64,000 bases of DNA. It comes from Osmia lignaria lignaria (Eukaryota; Arthropoda; Insecta; Hymenoptera; Megachilidae). The notes beneath the pieces were generated by a model. The model worked only from the letters and a program-made list of their open reading frames with translations. It ran no database searches and was not told where the DNA came from. Shown here in pieces: positions 22,655 through 34,237 of this stretch (its first letter is position 1; every line of letters starts with the position of its first letter). The stretch is from the NCBI RefSeq assembly GCF_051020975.1, contig NW_027478166.1, positions 11,161,501-11,225,500 on the forward strand. Reading direction: 5' to 3'. Position numbers and translations under genes: made by a program.

Positions 22655-25552
22655 GATCAGATGCGTAGTTCTCGAGATATATCAAGATATTTAAAAGTTC
22701 CGAAGCCGCACCAACATAATAGAGATACAGAAACACCGTGGCCCCTTTCTTTGAGATAACTCTGCACTATTGCGAGCTGCAAATGCCACTTCCAGCTTAG
22801 CTGTGCAGAAGAAGAACAACAAGAAGAAGAAATATCTCGAAATATGTCCGTCAGGCCCCTTACCTTGAGATAAATCTGCAAATATCTCGGAAACGAAGCG
22901 AGCTATGGCAAAATGTTAAGAGACCTTTTTTGTAGAGAATTAAGTTACCTACTTTTTATCTTCTCTGATATTTTCTGATCAGATGCGTAGTTCTCGAGAT
23001 ATATCAAGATATTTAAAAGTTCCGAAGCCGCACCAACATAATAGAGATACAGAAACACCGTGGCCCCTCTCTTTGAGATAACTCTGCACAATTGCGAGCT
23101 GCAAATGCCACTTCCAGCTTAGCTGTGCAGAAGAGGAACAACAAGAAGAAGAAGTATCTCGAAATATGTCCGTCAGGCCCCTTCCCTTGAGATAAATCTG
23201 CAAATATCTCGGAAACGAAGCGAGCTATGGCAAAATGTTAAGAGACCTTTTTTGTAGAGAATTACGTTTCCTACTTTTTATGTTCTATGATATTTTTTGA
23301 TCAGACGCGTAGTTCTCGAGATATATCAAGATATTTAAAAGTTCCGAAGCCGCACCAACATAATAGAGATACAGAAACACCGTGGCTCCTTTCTTTGAGA
23401 TAACTCTGCACTATTGCGACCTGGAAATGCCACTTCCAGTTTAGCTGTGCAGAAGAAGAACAACAAGAAGAAGAAATATCTCGAAATATGTCCGTCAGGC
23501 CCCTTCCCTTGAGATATATCTGCAAATATCTCGGAAACGAAGCGAGCTATGGCAAAATGTTAAGAGACCTTTTTTGTAGAGAATTATGTTTCCTACAATT
23601 TATGTTCTATGATATTTTTTGATCAGAAGCGTAGTTTTCGAGATATATCGAGATATTTAAAAGTTCCGAAGCCGCACCAACATAATAGGGATACAGAAAC
23701 ACCGTGGCCCCTTTCTTTGAGATAACTCTGCACTAGTGCGAGCCGCAAATGCCACTTCCAGCTTAGCTGTGCAGAAGAAGAACAACAAGAAGAAGAAATA
23801 TCTCGAAATATGTCCGTCAGGCCCCTTCCCTTGAGATATATCTGCAAATATCTCGGAAAGGAAGCGAGCTATGGCAAAATGTTAAGAGACCTTTTTTGTA
23901 GAGAATTATGTTTCCTACAATTTATGTTCTATGATATTTTTTGATCAGAAGCGTAGTTTTCGAGATATATCGAGATATTTAAAAGTTCCGAAGCCGCACC
24001 AACATAATAGAGATACAGAAACACCGTGGCCCCTTTCTTTGAGATAACTCTGCACTATTGCGAGCTGCAAATGCCACTGCCAGCTTAGCTGTGCAGAGGA
24101 AGAACAACAAGAAGAAGAAATATCTCGAAATATGTCCGTCAGGCCCCTTCCCTTGAGATAAATCTGCAAATATCTCGGAAACGAAGCGAGCTATGGCAAA
24201 ATGTTAAGAGACCTTTTTTGTAGAGAATTAAGTTTCCTACTTTTTATGTTCTATGATATTTTTTGATCAGATGCGTAGTTCTCGAGATATATCAAGATAT
24301 TTAAAAGTTCCGAAGCCGCACCAACATAATAGAGATACAGAAACACCGTGGCCCCTTTCTTTGAGATAACTCTGCACTATTGCGAGCTGCAAATGCCACT
24401 TCCAGCTTAGCTGTGCAGAAGAAGAACAACAAGAAGAAGAAATATCTCGAAATATGTCCGTCAGGCCCCTTACCTTGAGATAAATCTGCAAATATCTCGG
24501 AAACGAAGCGAGCTATGGCAAAATGTTAAGAGACCTTTTTTGTAGAGAATTAAGTTTCCTACTTTTTATCTTCTCTGATATTTTCTGATCAGATGCGTAG
24601 TTCTCGAGATATATCAAGATATTTAAAAGTTCCGAAGCCGCACCAACATAATAGAGATACAGAAACACCGTGGCCCCTCTCTTTGAGATAACTCTGCACA
24701 ATTGCGAGCTGCAAATGCCACTTCCAGCTTAGCTGTGCAGAAGAGGAACAACAAGAAGAAGAAATATCTCGAAATATGTCCGTCAGGCCCCTTCCCTTGA
24801 GATAAATCTGCAAATATCTCGGAAACGAAGCGAGCTATGGCAAAATGTTAAGAGACCTTTTTTGTAGAGAATTACGTTTCCTACTTTTTATGTTCTATGA
24901 TATTTTTTGATCAGACGCGTAGTTCTCGAGATATATCAAGATATTTAAAAGTTCCGAAGCCGCACCAACATAATAGAGATACAGAAACACCGTGGCTCCT
25001 TTCTTTGAGATAACTCTGCACTATTGCGACCTGGAAATGCCACTTCCAGTTTAGCTGTGCAGAAGAAGAACAACAAGAAGAAGAAATATCTCGAAATATG
25101 TCCGTCAGGCCCCTTCCCTTGAGATATATCTGCAAATATCTCGGAAACGAAGCGAGCTATGGCAAAATGTTAAGAGACCTTTTTTGTAGAGAATTATGTT
25201 TCCTACAATTTATGTTCTATGATATTTTTTGATCAGAAGCGTAGTTTTCGAGATATATCGAGATATTTAAAAGTTCCGAAGCCGCACCAACATAATAGGG
25301 ATACAGAAACACCGTGGCCCCTTTCTTTGAGATAACTCTGCACTAGTGCGAGCCGCAAATGCCACTTCCAGCTTAGCTGTGCAGAAGAAGAACAACAAGA
25401 AGAAGAAATATCTCGAAATATGTCCGTCAGGCCCCTTCCCTTGAGATATATCTGCAAATATCTCGGAAAGGAAGCGAGCTATGGCAAAATGTTAAGAGAC
25501 CTTTTTTGTAGAGAATTATGTTTCCTACAATTTATGTTCTATGATATTTTTT
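22655..25552 (+). repeat. 2898-bp nonamer HOR, copy 2
   Basis: Same nine-class order as copy 1. GAAGAAGTATCTCG recurs near 23149 and GGAAAGGAAGCG near 23856, both exactly 2898 bp downstream. Differences are rare: AAGTTACCTAC near 22943, and a GGAAAGGAAGCG tail at the end (near 25466) where copy 1 has GGAAACGAAGCG. The near-identity indicates a recent block duplication. Confidence 0.92.
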
Positions 25553-26518
25553 GATCAGAAGCGTAGTTTTCGAGATATATCGAGATATTTAAAAGTTCCG
25601 AAGCCGCACCAACATAATAGAGATACAGAAACACCGTGGCCCCTTTCTTTGAGATAACTCTGCACTAGTGCGAGCCGCAAATGCCGCTTCCAGCTTAGCT
25701 GTGCAGAAGAAGAACAACAAGAAGAAGAAATATCTCGAAATATGTCCGTCAGTCCCCTTCCCTTGAGATAAATCTGCAAATATCTCGGAAACGAAGCGAG
25801 CTATGGCAAAATGTTAAGAGCCCTTTTTTGTAGAGAATTAAGTTTCCTACTTTTTATGTTCTATGATATTTTTTGATCAGATGCGTAGTTCTCGAGATAT
25901 ATCAAGATATTTAAAAGTGCCGAAGCCGCACCAACATAATAGAGATACAGAAACACCGTGGCCCCTTTCTTTGAGATAACTCTGCACTATTGCGAGCTGC
26001 AAATGCCACTGCCAGCTTAGCTGTGCAGAGGAAGAACAACAAGAAGAAGAAATATCTCGAAATATGTCCGTCAGGCCCCTTCCCTTGAGATAAATCTGCA
26101 AATATCTCGGAAACGAAGCGAGCTATGGCAAAATGTTAAGAGACCTTTTTTGTAGAGAATTAAGTTTCCTACTTTTTATCTTCTCTGATATTTTCTGATC
26201 AGATGCGTAGTTCTCGAGATATATCAAGATATTTAAAAGTTCCGAAGCCGCACCAACATAATAGAGATACAGAAACACCGTGGCCCCTCTCTTTGAGATA
26301 ACTCTGCACAATTGCGAGCTGCAAATGCCACTTCCAGCTTAGCTGTGCAGAAGAGGAACAACAAGAAGAAGAAATATCTCGAAATATGTCCGTCAGGCCC
26401 CTTCCCTTGAGATATATCTGCAAATATCTCGGAAACGAAGCGAGCTATGGCAAAATGTTAAGAGACCTTTTTTGTAGAGAATTATGTTTCCTACAATTTA
26501 TGTTCTATGATATTTTTT
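25553..26518 (+). repeat. Three monomers at the end of the nonamer domain
   Basis: The monomer at 25553 is class B with ATGCCGCTTCC. The one at 25875 has a class A start but the CACTGCCAGC and GCAGAGGAAG second half of the pentamer's last unit, so it is a chimera. The one at 26197 is A2. The CTTACCTTGAG unit expected between the last two is missing, consistent with loss of one monomer by exchange inside 25875-26196. Confidence 0.75.
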
Positions 26519-28691
26519 GATCAGAAGCGTAGTTTTCGAGATATATCGAGATATTTAAAAGTTCCGAAGCCGCACCAACATAATAGGGATACAGAAACAC
26601 CGTGGCCCCTTTCTTTGAGATAACTCTGCACTAGTGCGAGCCGCAAATGCCACTTCCAGCTTAGCTGTGCAGAAGAAGAACAACAAGAAGAAATATCTCG
26701 AAATATGTCCGTCAGGCCCCTTCCCTTGAGATAAATCTGCAAATATCTCGGAAACGAAGCGAGCTATGGCAAAATGTTAAGAGACCTTTTTTGTAGAGAA
26801 TTAAGTTTCCTACTTTTTATGTTCTATGATATTTTTTGATCAGATGCGTAGTTCTCGAGATATATCAAGATATTTAAAAGTTCCGAAGCCGCACCAACAT
26901 AATAGAGATACAGAAACACCGTGGCCCCTTTCTTTGAGATAACTCTGCACTATTGCGAGCTGCAAATGCCACTTCCAGCTTAGCTGTGCAGAAGAAGAAC
27001 AACAAGAAGAAGAAATATCTCGAAATATGTCCGTCAGGCCCCTTCCCTTGAGATAAATCTGCAAATATCTCGGAAACGAAGCGAGCTATGGCAAAATGTT
27101 AAGAGACCTTTTTTGTAGAGAATTCTGTTTCCTACAATTTATGTTCTATGATATTTTTTGATCAGAAGCGTAGTTTTCGAGATATATCGAGATATTTAAA
27201 AGTTCCGAAGCCGCACCAACATAATAGGGATACAGAAACACCGTGGCCCCTTTCTTTGAGATAACTCTGCACTAGTGCGAGCCGCAAATGCCACTTCCAG
27301 CTTAGCTGTGCAGAAGAAGAACAACAAGAAGAAGAAATATCTCGAAATATGTCCGTCAGGCCCCTTCCCTTGAGATAAATCTGCAAATATCTCGGAAACG
27401 AAGCGAGCTATGGCAAAATGTTAAGAGACCTTTTTTGTAGAGAATTAAGTTTCCCACTTTTTATGTTCTATGATATTTTTTGATCAGATGCGTAGTTCTC
27501 GAGATATATCAAGATATTTAAAAGTTCCGAACCCGCACCAACATAATAGAGATACAGAAACACCGTGGCCCCTTTCTTTGAGATAACTCTGACCTTTGCG
27601 AGCTGCAAATGCCACTTCCAGCTTAGCTGTGCAGAGGAAGAACAACAAGAAGAAGAAATATCTCGAAATATGTCCGTCAGGCCAGTTCCTTTGAGCTGAA
27701 TCTGCAAATATCTCGGAAACGAAGCGAGCTATGGCAAAATGTTAAGAGACGTTGTTTATAGAGAATTATGTTTCCTACAATTTATGTTCTATGATATTTT
27801 TTGATCAGAAGCGTAGTTTTCGAGATATATCGAGATATTTAAAAGTTCCGAAGCCGCACCAACATAATAGGGATACAGAAACACCGTGGCCCCTTTCTTT
27901 GAGATAACTCTGCACTAGTGCGAGCCGCAAATGCCACTTCCAGCTTAGCTGTGCAGAAGAAGAACAACAAGAAGAAGAAATATCTCGAAATATGTCCGTC
28001 AGGCCCCTTCCCTTGAGATAAATCTGCAAATATCTCGGAAACGAAGCGAGCTATGGCAAAATGTTAAGAGACCTTTTTTGTAGATAATTAAGTTTCCTAC
28101 TTTTTATGTTCTATGATATTTTTTGATCAGATGCGTAGTTCTCGAGATATATCAAGATATTTAAAAGTTCCGAAGCCGCACCAACATAATAGAGATACAG
28201 AAACACCGTGGCCCCTTTCTTTGAGATAACTCTGCACTATGGCGAGCTGCAAATGCCACTTCCAGCTTAGCTGTGCAGAAGAAGAACAACAAGAAGAAGA
28301 AATATCTCGAAATATGTCCGTCAGGCCCCTTCCCTTGAGATAAATCTGCAAATATCTCGGAAACGAAGAGAGCTATGGCAAAATGTTAAGAGACCTTTTT
28401 TGTAGAGAATTAAGTTTCCTACAATTTATGTTCTATGATATTTTTTGATCAGAAGCGTAGTTTTCGAGATATATCGAGATATTTAAAAGTTCCGAAGCCG
28501 CACCAACATAATAGGGATACAGAAACACCGTGGCCCCTTTCTTTGAGATGACTCTGCACTAGTGCGAGCCGCAAATGCCACTTCCAGCTTAGCTGTGCAG
28601 AAGAAGAAAAACAAGAAGAAGAAATATCTCGAAATATGTCCGTCAGGCCCCTTCCCTTGAGATATATCTGCAAATATCTCGGAAACGAAGC
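26519..28691 (+). repeat. Seven-monomer HOR block, copy 1 of 3
   Basis: Order: B with a 3-bp deletion (319 bp, ACAACAAGAAGAAATATC), A, B preceded by GAATTCTGTTTCC, D (321 bp), B, A* (CACTATGGCG), B with GAGATGACTC and GAAGAAAAACAAG. The same order begins at 30057 and 34238. It contains the D-B-A*-B tetramer from 27482. Confidence 0.9.
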
Positions 28692-28768
28692 GAGCTATGG
28701 CAAAATGTTAAGAGACCTTTTTTGTAGAGAATTATGTTTCCTACAATTTATGTTCTATGATATTTTTT
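27482..28768 (+). repeat. D-B-A*-B tetramer, reference copy of seven
   Basis: D at 27482, B at 27803, A* at 28125, B at 28447. The A* unit is always preceded by the rare GTAGATAATTAAG. The other copies start at 31020, 35201, 39708, 42604, 49040 and 55475 (the last with a chimeric D). It is the smallest unit common to the larger HORs of 26.5-56.8 kb. Confidence 0.9.
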
Positions 28769-30056
28769 GATCAGAAGCGTAGTTTTCGAGATATATCGAG
28801 ATATTTAAAAGTTCCGAAGCCGCACCAACATAATAGAGATACAGAAACACCGTGGCCCCTTTCTTTGAGATAACTCTGCACTATTGCGAGCTGCAAATGC
28901 CACTGCCAGCTTAGCTGTGCAGAGGAAGAACAACAAGAAGAAGAAATATCTCGAAATATGTCCGTCAGGCCCCTTCCCTTGAGATAAATCTGCAAATATC
29001 TCGGAAACGAAGCGAGCTATGGCAAAATGTTAAGAGACCTTTTTTGTAGAGAATTAAGTTTCCTACTTTTTATGTTCTATGATATTTTTTGATCAGATGC
29101 GTAGTTCTCGAGATATATCAAGATATTTAAAAGTTCCGAAGCCGCACCAACATAATAGAGATACAGAAACACCGTGGCCCCTTTCTTTGAGATAACTCTG
29201 CACTATTGCGAGCTGCAAATGCCACTTCCAGCTTAGCTGTGCAGAAGAAGAACAACAAGAAGAAGAAATATCTCGAAATATGTCCGTCAGGCCCCTTACC
29301 TTGAGATAAATCTGCAAATATCTCGGAAACGAAGCGAGCTATGGCAAAATGTTAAGAGACCTTTTTTGTAGAGAATTAAGTTTCCTACTTTTTATCTTCT
29401 CTGATATTTTCTGATCAGATGCGTAGTTCTCGAGATATATCAAGATATTTAAAAGTTCCGAAGCCGCACCAACATAATAGAGATACAGAAACACCGTGGC
29501 CCCTCTCTTTGAGATAACTCTGCACAATTGCGAGCTGCAAATGCCACTTCCAGCTTAGCTGTGCAGAAGAGGAACAACAAGAAGAAGAAATATCTCGAAA
29601 TATGTCCGTCAGGCCCCTTCCCTTGAGATAAATCTGCAAATATCTCGGAAACGAAGCGAGCTATGGCAAAATGTTAAGAGACCTTTTTTGTAGAGAATTA
29701 CGTTTCCTACTTTTTATGTTCTATGATATTTTTTGATCAGACGCGTAGTTCTCGAGATATATCAAGATATTTAAAAGTTCCGAAGCCGCACCAACATAAT
29801 AGAGATACAGAAACACCGTGGCCCCTTTCTTTGAGATAACTCTGCACTATTGCGAGCTGCAAATGCCACTTCCAGCTTAGCTGTGCAGAAGAAGAACAAC
29901 AAGAAGAAGAAATATCTCGAAATATGTCCGTCAGGCCCCTTCCCTTGAGATAAATCTGCAAATATCTCGGAAACGAAGAGAGCTATGGCAAAATGTTAAG
30001 AGACCTTTTTTGTAGAGAATTAAGTTTCCTACAATTTATGTTCTATGATATTTTTT
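28769..30056 (+). repeat. Island of nonamer-type monomers inside the D domain
   Basis: Monomers at 28769 (CACTGCCAGC), 29091 (CTTACCTTGAG), 29413 (A2) and 29735 (class C start) follow the order of the 19.8-25.6 kb repeat, yet sit between two copies of the seven-monomer block. The last is a chimera: class C start, then a class A second half ending GAAGAGAGCTATGG. This is the rightmost A2 monomer in the window. Confidence 0.82.
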
Positions 30057-32628
30057 GATCAGAAGCGTAGTTTTCGAGATATATCGAGATATTTAAAAGT
30101 TCCGAAGCCGCACCAACATAACAGGGATACAGAAACACCGTGGCCCCTTTCTTTGAGATAACTCTGCACTAGTGCGAGCCGCAAATGCCACTTCCAGCTT
30201 AGCTGTGCAGAAGAAGAACAACAAGAAGAAATATCTCGAAATATGTCCGTCAGGCCCCTTCCCTTGAGATAAATCTGCAAATATCACGGAAACGAAGCGA
30301 GCTATGGCAAAATGTTAAGAGACCTTTTTTGTAGAGAATTAAGTTTCCTACTTTTTATGTTCTATGATATTTTTTGATCAGATGCGTAGTTCTCGAGATA
30401 TATCAAGATATTTAAAAGTTCCGAAGCCGCACCAACATAATAGTGATACAGAAACACCGTGGCCCCTTTCTTTGAGATAACTCTGCACTATTGCGAGCTG
30501 CAAATGCCACTTCCAGCTTAGCTGTGCAGAAGAAGAACAACAAGAAGAAGAAATATCTCGAAATATGTCCGTCAGGCCCCTTCCCTTGAGATAAATCTGC
30601 AAATATCTCGGAAACGAAGCGAGCTATGGCAAAATGTTAAGAGACCTTTTTTGTAGAGAATTCTGTTTCCTACAATTTATGTTCTATGATATTTTTTGAT
30701 CAGAAGCGTAGTTTTCGAGATATATCGAGATATTTAAAAGTTCCGAAGCCGCACCAACATAATAGGGATACAGAAACACCGTGGCCCCTTTCTTTGAGAT
30801 AACTCTGCACTAGTGCGAGCCGCAAATGCCACTTCCAGCTTAGCTGTGCAGAAGAAGAACAACAAGAAGAAGAAATATCTCGAAATATGTCCGTCAGGCC
30901 CCTTCCCTTGAGATAAATCTGCAAATATCTCGGAAACGAAGCGAGCTATGGCAAAATGTTAAGAGACCTTTTTTGTAGAGAATTAAGTTTCCCACTTTTT
31001 ATGTTCTATGATATTTTTTGATCAGATGCGTAGTTCTCGAGATATATCAAGATATTTAAAAGTTCCGAACCCGCACCAACATAATAGAGATACAGAAACA
31101 CCGTGGCCCCTTTCTTTGAGATAACTCTGACCTTTGCGAGCTGCAAATGCCACTTCCAGCTTAGCTGTGCAGAGGAAGAACAACAAGAAGAAGAAATATC
31201 TCGAAATATGTCCGTCAGGCCAGTTCCTTTGAGCTGAATCTGCAAATATCTCGGAAACGAAGCGAGCTATGGCAAAATGTTAAGAGACGTTGTTTATAGA
31301 GAATTATGTTTCCTACAATTTATGTTCTATGATATTTTTTGATCAGAAGCGTAGTTTTCGAGATATATCGAGATATTTAAAAGTTCCGAAGCCGCACCAA
31401 CATAATAGGGATACAGAAACACCGTGGCCCCTTTCTTTGAGATAACTCTGCACTAGTGCGAGCCGCAAATGCCACTTCCAGCTTAGCTGTGCAGAAGAAG
31501 AACAACAAGAAGAAGAAATATCTCGAAATATGTCCGTCAGGCCCCTTCCCTTGAGATAAATCTGCAAATATCTCGGAAACGAAGCGAGCTATGGCAAAAT
31601 GTTAAGAGACCTTTTTTGTAGATAATTAAGTTTCCTACTTTTTATGTTCTATCATATTTTTTGATCAGATGCGTAGTTCTCGAGATATATCAAGATATTT
31701 AAAAGTTCCGAAGCCGCACCAACATAATAGAGATACAGAAACACCGTGGCCCCTTTCTTTGAGATAACTCTGCACTATGGCGAGCTGCAAATGCCACTTC
31801 CAGCTTAGCTGTGCAGAAGAAGAACAACAAGAAGAAGAAATATCTCGAAATATGTCCGTCAGGCCCCTTCCCTTGAGATAAATCTGCAAATATCTCGGAA
31901 ACGAAGAGAGCTATGGCAAAATGTTAAGAGACCTTTTTTGTAGAGAATTAAGTTTCCTACAATTTATGTTCTATGATATTTTTTGATCAGAAGCGTAGTT
32001 TTCGAGATATATCGAGATATTTAAAAGTTCCGAAGCCGCACCAACATAATAGGGATACAGAAACACCGTGGCCCCTTTCTTTGAGATGACTCTGCACTAG
32101 TGCGAGCCGCAAATGCCACTTCCAGCTTAGCTGTGCAGAAGAAGAAAAACAAGAAGAAGAAATATCTCGAAATATGTCCGTCAGGCCCCTTCCCTTGAGA
32201 TATATCTGCAAATATCTCGGAAACGAAGCGAGCTATGGCAAAATGTTAAGAGACCTTTTTTGTAGAGAATTATGTTTCCTACAATTTATGTTCTATGATA
32301 TTTTTTGATCAGAAGCGTAGTTTTCGAGATATATCGAGATATTTAAAAGTTCCGAAGCCGCACCAACATAATAGAGATACAGAAACACCGTGACCCCTTT
32401 CTTTGAGATAACTCTGCACTAGTGCGAGCCGCAAATGCCACTTCCAGCTTAGCTGTGCAGAAGAAGAACAACAAGAAGAAGAAATATCTCGAAATATGTC
32501 CGTCAGGCCCCTTCCCTTGAGATAAATCTGCAAATATCTCGGAAACGAAGCGAGCTATGGCAAAATGTTAAGAGACCTTTTTTGTAGAGAATTAAGTTTC
32601 CTACTTTTTATGTTCTATGATATTTTTT
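30057..32628 (+). repeat. Seven/eight-monomer HOR block, copy 2 of 3
   Basis: Same order as 26519, with one extra class B unit at 32307 marked by CCGTGACCCC, which copy 3 also has. Single differences include CATAACAGGG near 30121 and CTATCATATT near 31651. Offset from copy 1 is 3538 bp, that is eleven monomers less four deleted bases. Confidence 0.9.
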
Positions 32629-34237
32629 GATCAGATGCGTAGTTCTCGAGATATATCAAGATATTTAAAAGTTCCGAAGCCGCACCAACATAATAGAGAT
32701 ACAGAAACACCGTGGCCCCTTTCTTTGAGATAACTCTGCACTAGTGCGAGCCGCAAATCTCACTTCCAGCTTAGCTGTGCAGAAGAAGAACAACAAGAAG
32801 AAGAAATATCTCGAAATATGTCCGTCAGGCCCCTTCCCTTGAGATATATCTGCAAATATCTCGGAAACGAAGCGAGCTATGGCAAAATGTTAAGAGACCT
32901 TTTTTGTAGAGAATTAAGTTTCCTACTTTTTATGTTCTATGATATTTTTTGATCAGATGCGTAGTTCTCGAGATATATCAAGATATTTAAAAGTTCCGAA
33001 GCCGCACCAACATAATAGAGATACAGAAACACCGTGGCCCCTTTCTTTGAGATAACTCTGCACTAGTGCGAGCCGCAAATGCCACTTCCAGCTTAGCTGT
33101 GCAGAAGAAGAACAACAAGAAGAAGAAATATCTCGAAATATGTCCGTCAGGCCCCTTCCCTTGAGATATATCTGCAAATATCTCGGAAACGAAGCGAGCT
33201 ATGGCAAAATGTTAAGAGACCTTTTTTGTAGAGAATTCTGTTTCCTACAATTTATGTTCTATGATATTTTTTGATCAGAAGCGTAGTTTTCGAGATATAT
33301 CGAGATATTTAAAAGTTCCGAACCCGCACCAACATAATAGAGATACAGAAACACCGTGGCCCCTTTCTTTGAGATAACTCTGACCTTTGCGAGCTGCAAA
33401 TGCCACTTCCAGCTTAGCTGTGCAGAGGAAGAACAACAAGAAGAAGAAATATCTCGAAATATGTCCGTCAGGCCAGTTCCTTTGAGCTGAATCTGCAAAT
33501 ATCTCGGAAACGAAGCGAGCTATGGCAAAATGTTAAGAGAAGTTGTTTATAGAGAATTATGTTTCCTACAATTTATGTTCTATGATATTTTTTGATCAGA
33601 AGCGTAGTTTTCGAGATATATCGAGATATTTAAAAGTTCCGAAGCCGCACCAACATAATAGGGATACAGAAACACCGTGGCCCCTTTCTTTGAGATAACT
33701 CTGCACTAGTGCGAGCCGCAAATGCCACTTCCAGCTTAGCTGTGCAGAAGAAGAACAACAAGAAGAAGAAATATCACGAAATATGTCCGTTAGGCCCCTT
33801 CCCTTGGGATAAATCTGCAAATATCTCGGAAACGAAGCGAGCTATGGCAAAATGTTAAGAGACCTTTTTTGTAGAGAATTAAGTTTCCTACTTTTTATGT
33901 TCTATGATATTTTTTGATCAGATGCGTAGTTCTCGAGATATATCAAGATATTTAAAAGTTCCGAAGCCGCACCAACATAATAGAGATACAGAAACACCGT
34001 GGCCCCTTTCTTTGAGATAACTCTGCACTATTGCGAGCTGCAAATGCCACTTCCAGCTTAGCTGTGCAGAAGAAGAACAACAAGAAGAAGAAATATCTCG
34101 AAATATGTCCGTCAGGCCCCTTCCCTTGAGATAAATCTGCAAATATCTCGGAAACGAAGAGAGCTATGGCAAAATGTTAAGAGACCTTTTTTGTAGAGAA
34201 TTAAGTTTCCTACAATTTATGTTCTATGATATTTTTT
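32629..34237 (+). repeat. Five monomers between HOR copies 2 and 3
   Basis: Class X (AAATCTCACTTCC) at 32629, then a class A start with a class B second half at 32951, then a B/D chimera at 33273, then B at 33594 (GAAATATCACG, CTTGGGATAAATC), then A at 33916. They make the spacing between copies 2 and 3 thirteen monomers instead of eleven. Confidence 0.8.
33273..33593 (+). repeat. B/D chimeric monomer, switch point within 21 bp
   Basis: Class B up to CGAGATATTT (last B marker at 33302), class D from GAACCC (first D marker at 33323). The upstream tail GAATTCTGTTTCCTAC is the one that precedes class B. The same junction is seen at 45500, 51292, 52900 and 55475, so one exchange was later copied. 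Confidence 0.87.
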
